22,999 nucleotides of DNA from Candidatus Babeliales bacterium. Lineage in GTDB: Bacteria > Babelota > Babeliae > Babelales > JABDEC01. Of this stretch, positions 21,574-22,999 are shown one piece after another (position 1 is the stretch's first letter; every line of letters begins with the position of its first letter). Location: positions 1 through 22,999 of the forward strand of contig JARLHJ010000003.1 in NCBI GenBank assembly GCA_031292305.1. The letters run 5' to 3'. The translations under genes and the position numbers were made by a program. The notes under the pieces were generated by a model. It saw nothing but the letters and a program-made list of their open reading frames with translations, did not search any database and was not told the origin of the DNA.

Positions 21574-21915
21574 ATGAGAAAATTGCTGTTTTTATTATTC
21601 GGTTTTAGTTTAGTTTTTAATGTATCTATTTTTTCTGCAGAACAACAGCCGCAAGCTAGAAATCACCAAGTAAGAATTGAACAATCAAGAACGGAAGCAT
21701 TGGTAATCCTTTTTTTAATTGGTGTTTATTTGGAATATGGCCCTAATTTTTTTGACTTAAATGTAAGCACGAGAAGACTTTTACAAGTGCCTTTAATAGT
21801 TGGAATGTCAGATATATTTCGCCGAGAAGGTGTGAGGGAAGCCCAAATGCTTGTCTTATTATGTAGCGCTTTAAAGCTTATAGCCGGCGTTGGTAGTTTG
21901 TGTAATAATAAATAA
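21574..21915 (+). CDS. Small secreted/membrane protein, member 3 of a three-gene family
   Basis: An in-frame ATG exists at 21529, but the ATG at 21574 follows ATAAGGTTTGTT and gives the signal peptide seen in its relatives (RKLLFLLFGFSLVFNVSIFSAE), so the likely protein has 113 residues. It then has a Gln/Arg-rich charged stretch (QQPQARNHQVRIEQSR), a hydrophobic segment (ALVILFLIGVYL) and a second near the C-terminus (MLVLLCSALKLIAGVGSL). It starts 60 nt after the stop of member 2, on the same strand. Unknown function. Confidence 0.72.
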   Translation: MRKLLFLLFGFSLVFNVSIFSAEQQPQARNHQVRIEQSRTEALVILFLIGVYLEYGPNFFDLNVSTRRLLQVPLIVGMSDIFRREGVREAQMLVLLCSALKLIAGVGSLCNNK

Positions 21916-21976
21916 GTCTAAAAAGAAATATTTACTTTAGAAATAATTTCCTATTTTTTGCTAATTAAAAGCTTTT

Positions 21977-22004
21977 TTGATAGACTAAGTTAAAATCATA
22001 TATT
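21977..22004 (+). promoter_or_regulatory. Promoter of typA
   Basis: TTGATA (21977-21982) and TATATT (21999-22004) are 16 nt apart, 35 nt before the typA ATG. Confidence 0.5.
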
Positions 22005-22039
22005 GGAATAAATATCCCTAAAACTTTAGAAGAACGATT

Positions 22040-22999
22040 ATGACCAGAACAACGGACAAAATAAGAAACATTGCTATTATAGCACACGTGGATCATGGTA
22101 AAACTACGTTGGTAGATAAGCTTTTACAAGCTTCTGGTACCATAGCAACTACAGATGTTAACGAACGTGTAATGGATTCCAACGATCTTGAAAGAGAACG
22201 TGGTATTACTATTTTAGCAAAAAACACAGGTATTTTTTATAAAGATTATAAAATTAATATTGTAGATACCCCAGGTCACAGTGACTTTGGTGGGGAAGTA
22301 GAAAGAACACTTCAAATGGTTGAAGGCTTCTTACTTTTAGTTGATGCTGCAGAAAGTGTTCTTCCTGGAACACGTTTTGTATTAACAAAAGCTTTAAATC
22401 TTAATTTAAAGCCTATTGTTGTTATTAATAAGGTTGATAGACCTGATGCAGACATAGAAAGAACATTGGAAAGTATCCATGATTTATTCTTAGATTTAGC
22501 TGCAAGTCCAGAGCAATTAGATTTCCCTGTAATGTTCGGTTCAGGAAGAAATGGCTACATGAGCCATGATCCTGAAAAGAGAGAAGGTACAATGATACCT
22601 TTACTTGACGAAATTATTGAAAAAATTCCTGCACCTCAAAATGTTACAGATAAATTACAATTTTTATGTGTAAATATTGATTATTCAGAATACTTAGGGC
22701 CTATAGCTATTGGTCGCGTATTTAGTGGATCAATGAAAGTTGGCCAACAAGTAATGGTTTGCAAAGGTGAAACCAAAGGCGAAATTTCTAAAATAACAAA
22801 AATTTACGGTTTTGAAGGACTTAAAAGAGTTGAACAAAACGAAGCAATTTGTGGTGATATTGTTGCAGTTACTGGTTTTAACCAAGATTCACCATTTGGA
22901 ATTACCATTTTTAATGTAGAAAATCCACAACCTTTAGAAAATGTAAATATAGATGAACCAACAGTTTCTTTTTTTATAAGTGTAAACGACTCTCCATTC
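22040..22999 (+). CDS. typA: Ribosome-associated GTPase TypA/BipA (N-terminal part)
   Basis: The first 320 codons are present and the frame is open at the right edge, so the gene continues outside. TypA is an EF-G-like translational GTPase that binds 70S ribosomes and helps 50S assembly and stress adaptation. Motifs are AHVDHGKTT (G1, 15-23), RGIT (G2), DTPGH (G3) and NKVDRPDA (G4). The segment ERERGITILAKNTGI, with Leu-Ala-Lys after RGIT, separates TypA from LepA and EF-G. The domain II part (YLGPIAIGRVFSGSMKVGQQV) and the PTVSFFISVNDSPF block also fit TypA. The window ends within the latter. Confidence 0.95.
   Translation, partial: MTRTTDKIRNIAIIAHVDHGKTTLVDKLLQASGTIATTDVNERVMDSNDLERERGITILAKNTGIFYKDYKINIVDTPGHSDFGGEVERTLQMVEGFLLLVDAAESVLPGTRFVLTKALNLNLKPIVVINKVDRPDADIERTLESIHDLFLDLAASPEQLDFPVMFGSGRNGYMSHDPEKREGTMIPLLDEIIEKIPAPQNVTDKLQFLCVNIDYSEYLGPIAIGRVFSGSMKVGQQVMVCKGETKGEISKITKIYGFEGLKRVEQNEAICGDIVAVTGFNQDSPFGITIFNVENPQPLENVNIDEPTVSFFISVNDSPF

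Noticed and set aside
21574-21915. C-terminal CNNK puts a Cys at position -4 of this small secreted protein.
   Set aside because: The two residues after Cys are Asn, not aliphatic, and the last residue is Lys, so it does not fit a prenylation box.
1-22999. Search by eye for CRISPR arrays, tRNA genes, IS elements and phage genes.
   Set aside because: No regularly spaced repeats, no cloverleaf-like segment and no transposase or phage motif was seen.

Overview
The window is an AT-rich bacterial chromosome segment with tightly packed genes. It mixes universal housekeeping genes (ATP-dependent DNA ligase, rsmG, gatC, gatA, smpB, tsaD, typA) with at least thirteen proteins that start with an obvious Sec signal peptide, most of them unrecognisable. 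That mix, with almost no biosynthetic genes, an amino-acid-type ABC transporter and several eukaryote-like features (CaaX box, sulfotransferase, ankyrin-like stretches, presequence-like stretches), suggests a reduced, Gram-negative, host-associated bacterium. Candidatus Dependentiae (TM6), which live in protists, is my best guess. This is inference from gene style; no marker gene in the window proves it.

Layout. 1-545: C-terminal part of an archaeal/eukaryotic-type DNA ligase. 675-1746: two convergent secreted proteins, the first ending in a perfect CaaX box. 1914-5173 (minus strand): a compact operon of ABC substrate-binding protein, permease and ATPase (COG2984/4120/1101, the TrpXYZ group), with a translationally coupled secreted protein at its end. 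5174-5487: the leader of that operon, with a consensus promoter, a Phe/Tyr-rich 37-codon ORF, several hairpins and an interleaved pair of inverted repeats covering the first Shine-Dalgarno. 5494-6120: a 3-hexulose-6-phosphate synthase-like enzyme. 6186-7785: two divergent secreted proteins. 7819-11668: rsmG, a MATE transporter, gatC and gatA, ending in a strong terminator. 11808-13856: two secreted proteins and one small membrane protein. 13939-16039: a membrane-anchored Bcp peroxiredoxin, a signal-peptide-bearing sulfotransferase and a Cys-rich secreted protein. 16041-17478: smpB, a secreted protein paralogous to the one at 6186-6911, and a tiny Cys-rich secreted protein. 17598-19574: a secreted G1 (eqolisin) peptidase and tsaD. 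19590-21915: three small related secreted/membrane proteins around a membrane-anchored J-domain protein. 22040-22999: typA/bipA, running off the right edge.

The two most interesting themes are these. (1) The leader of the ABC transporter looks like a two-layer control element: an aromatic-rich leader peptide with competing hairpins, then a possible pseudoknot over the ribosome binding site. (2) Several secreted proteins carry signals that only make sense inside a eukaryotic cell: C-terminal CAIM and CLVN prenylation-type motifs, and acid-free, basic stretches resembling mitochondrial presequences directly after the Sec signal. No tRNA, rRNA, CRISPR, IS element or prophage gene was seen.
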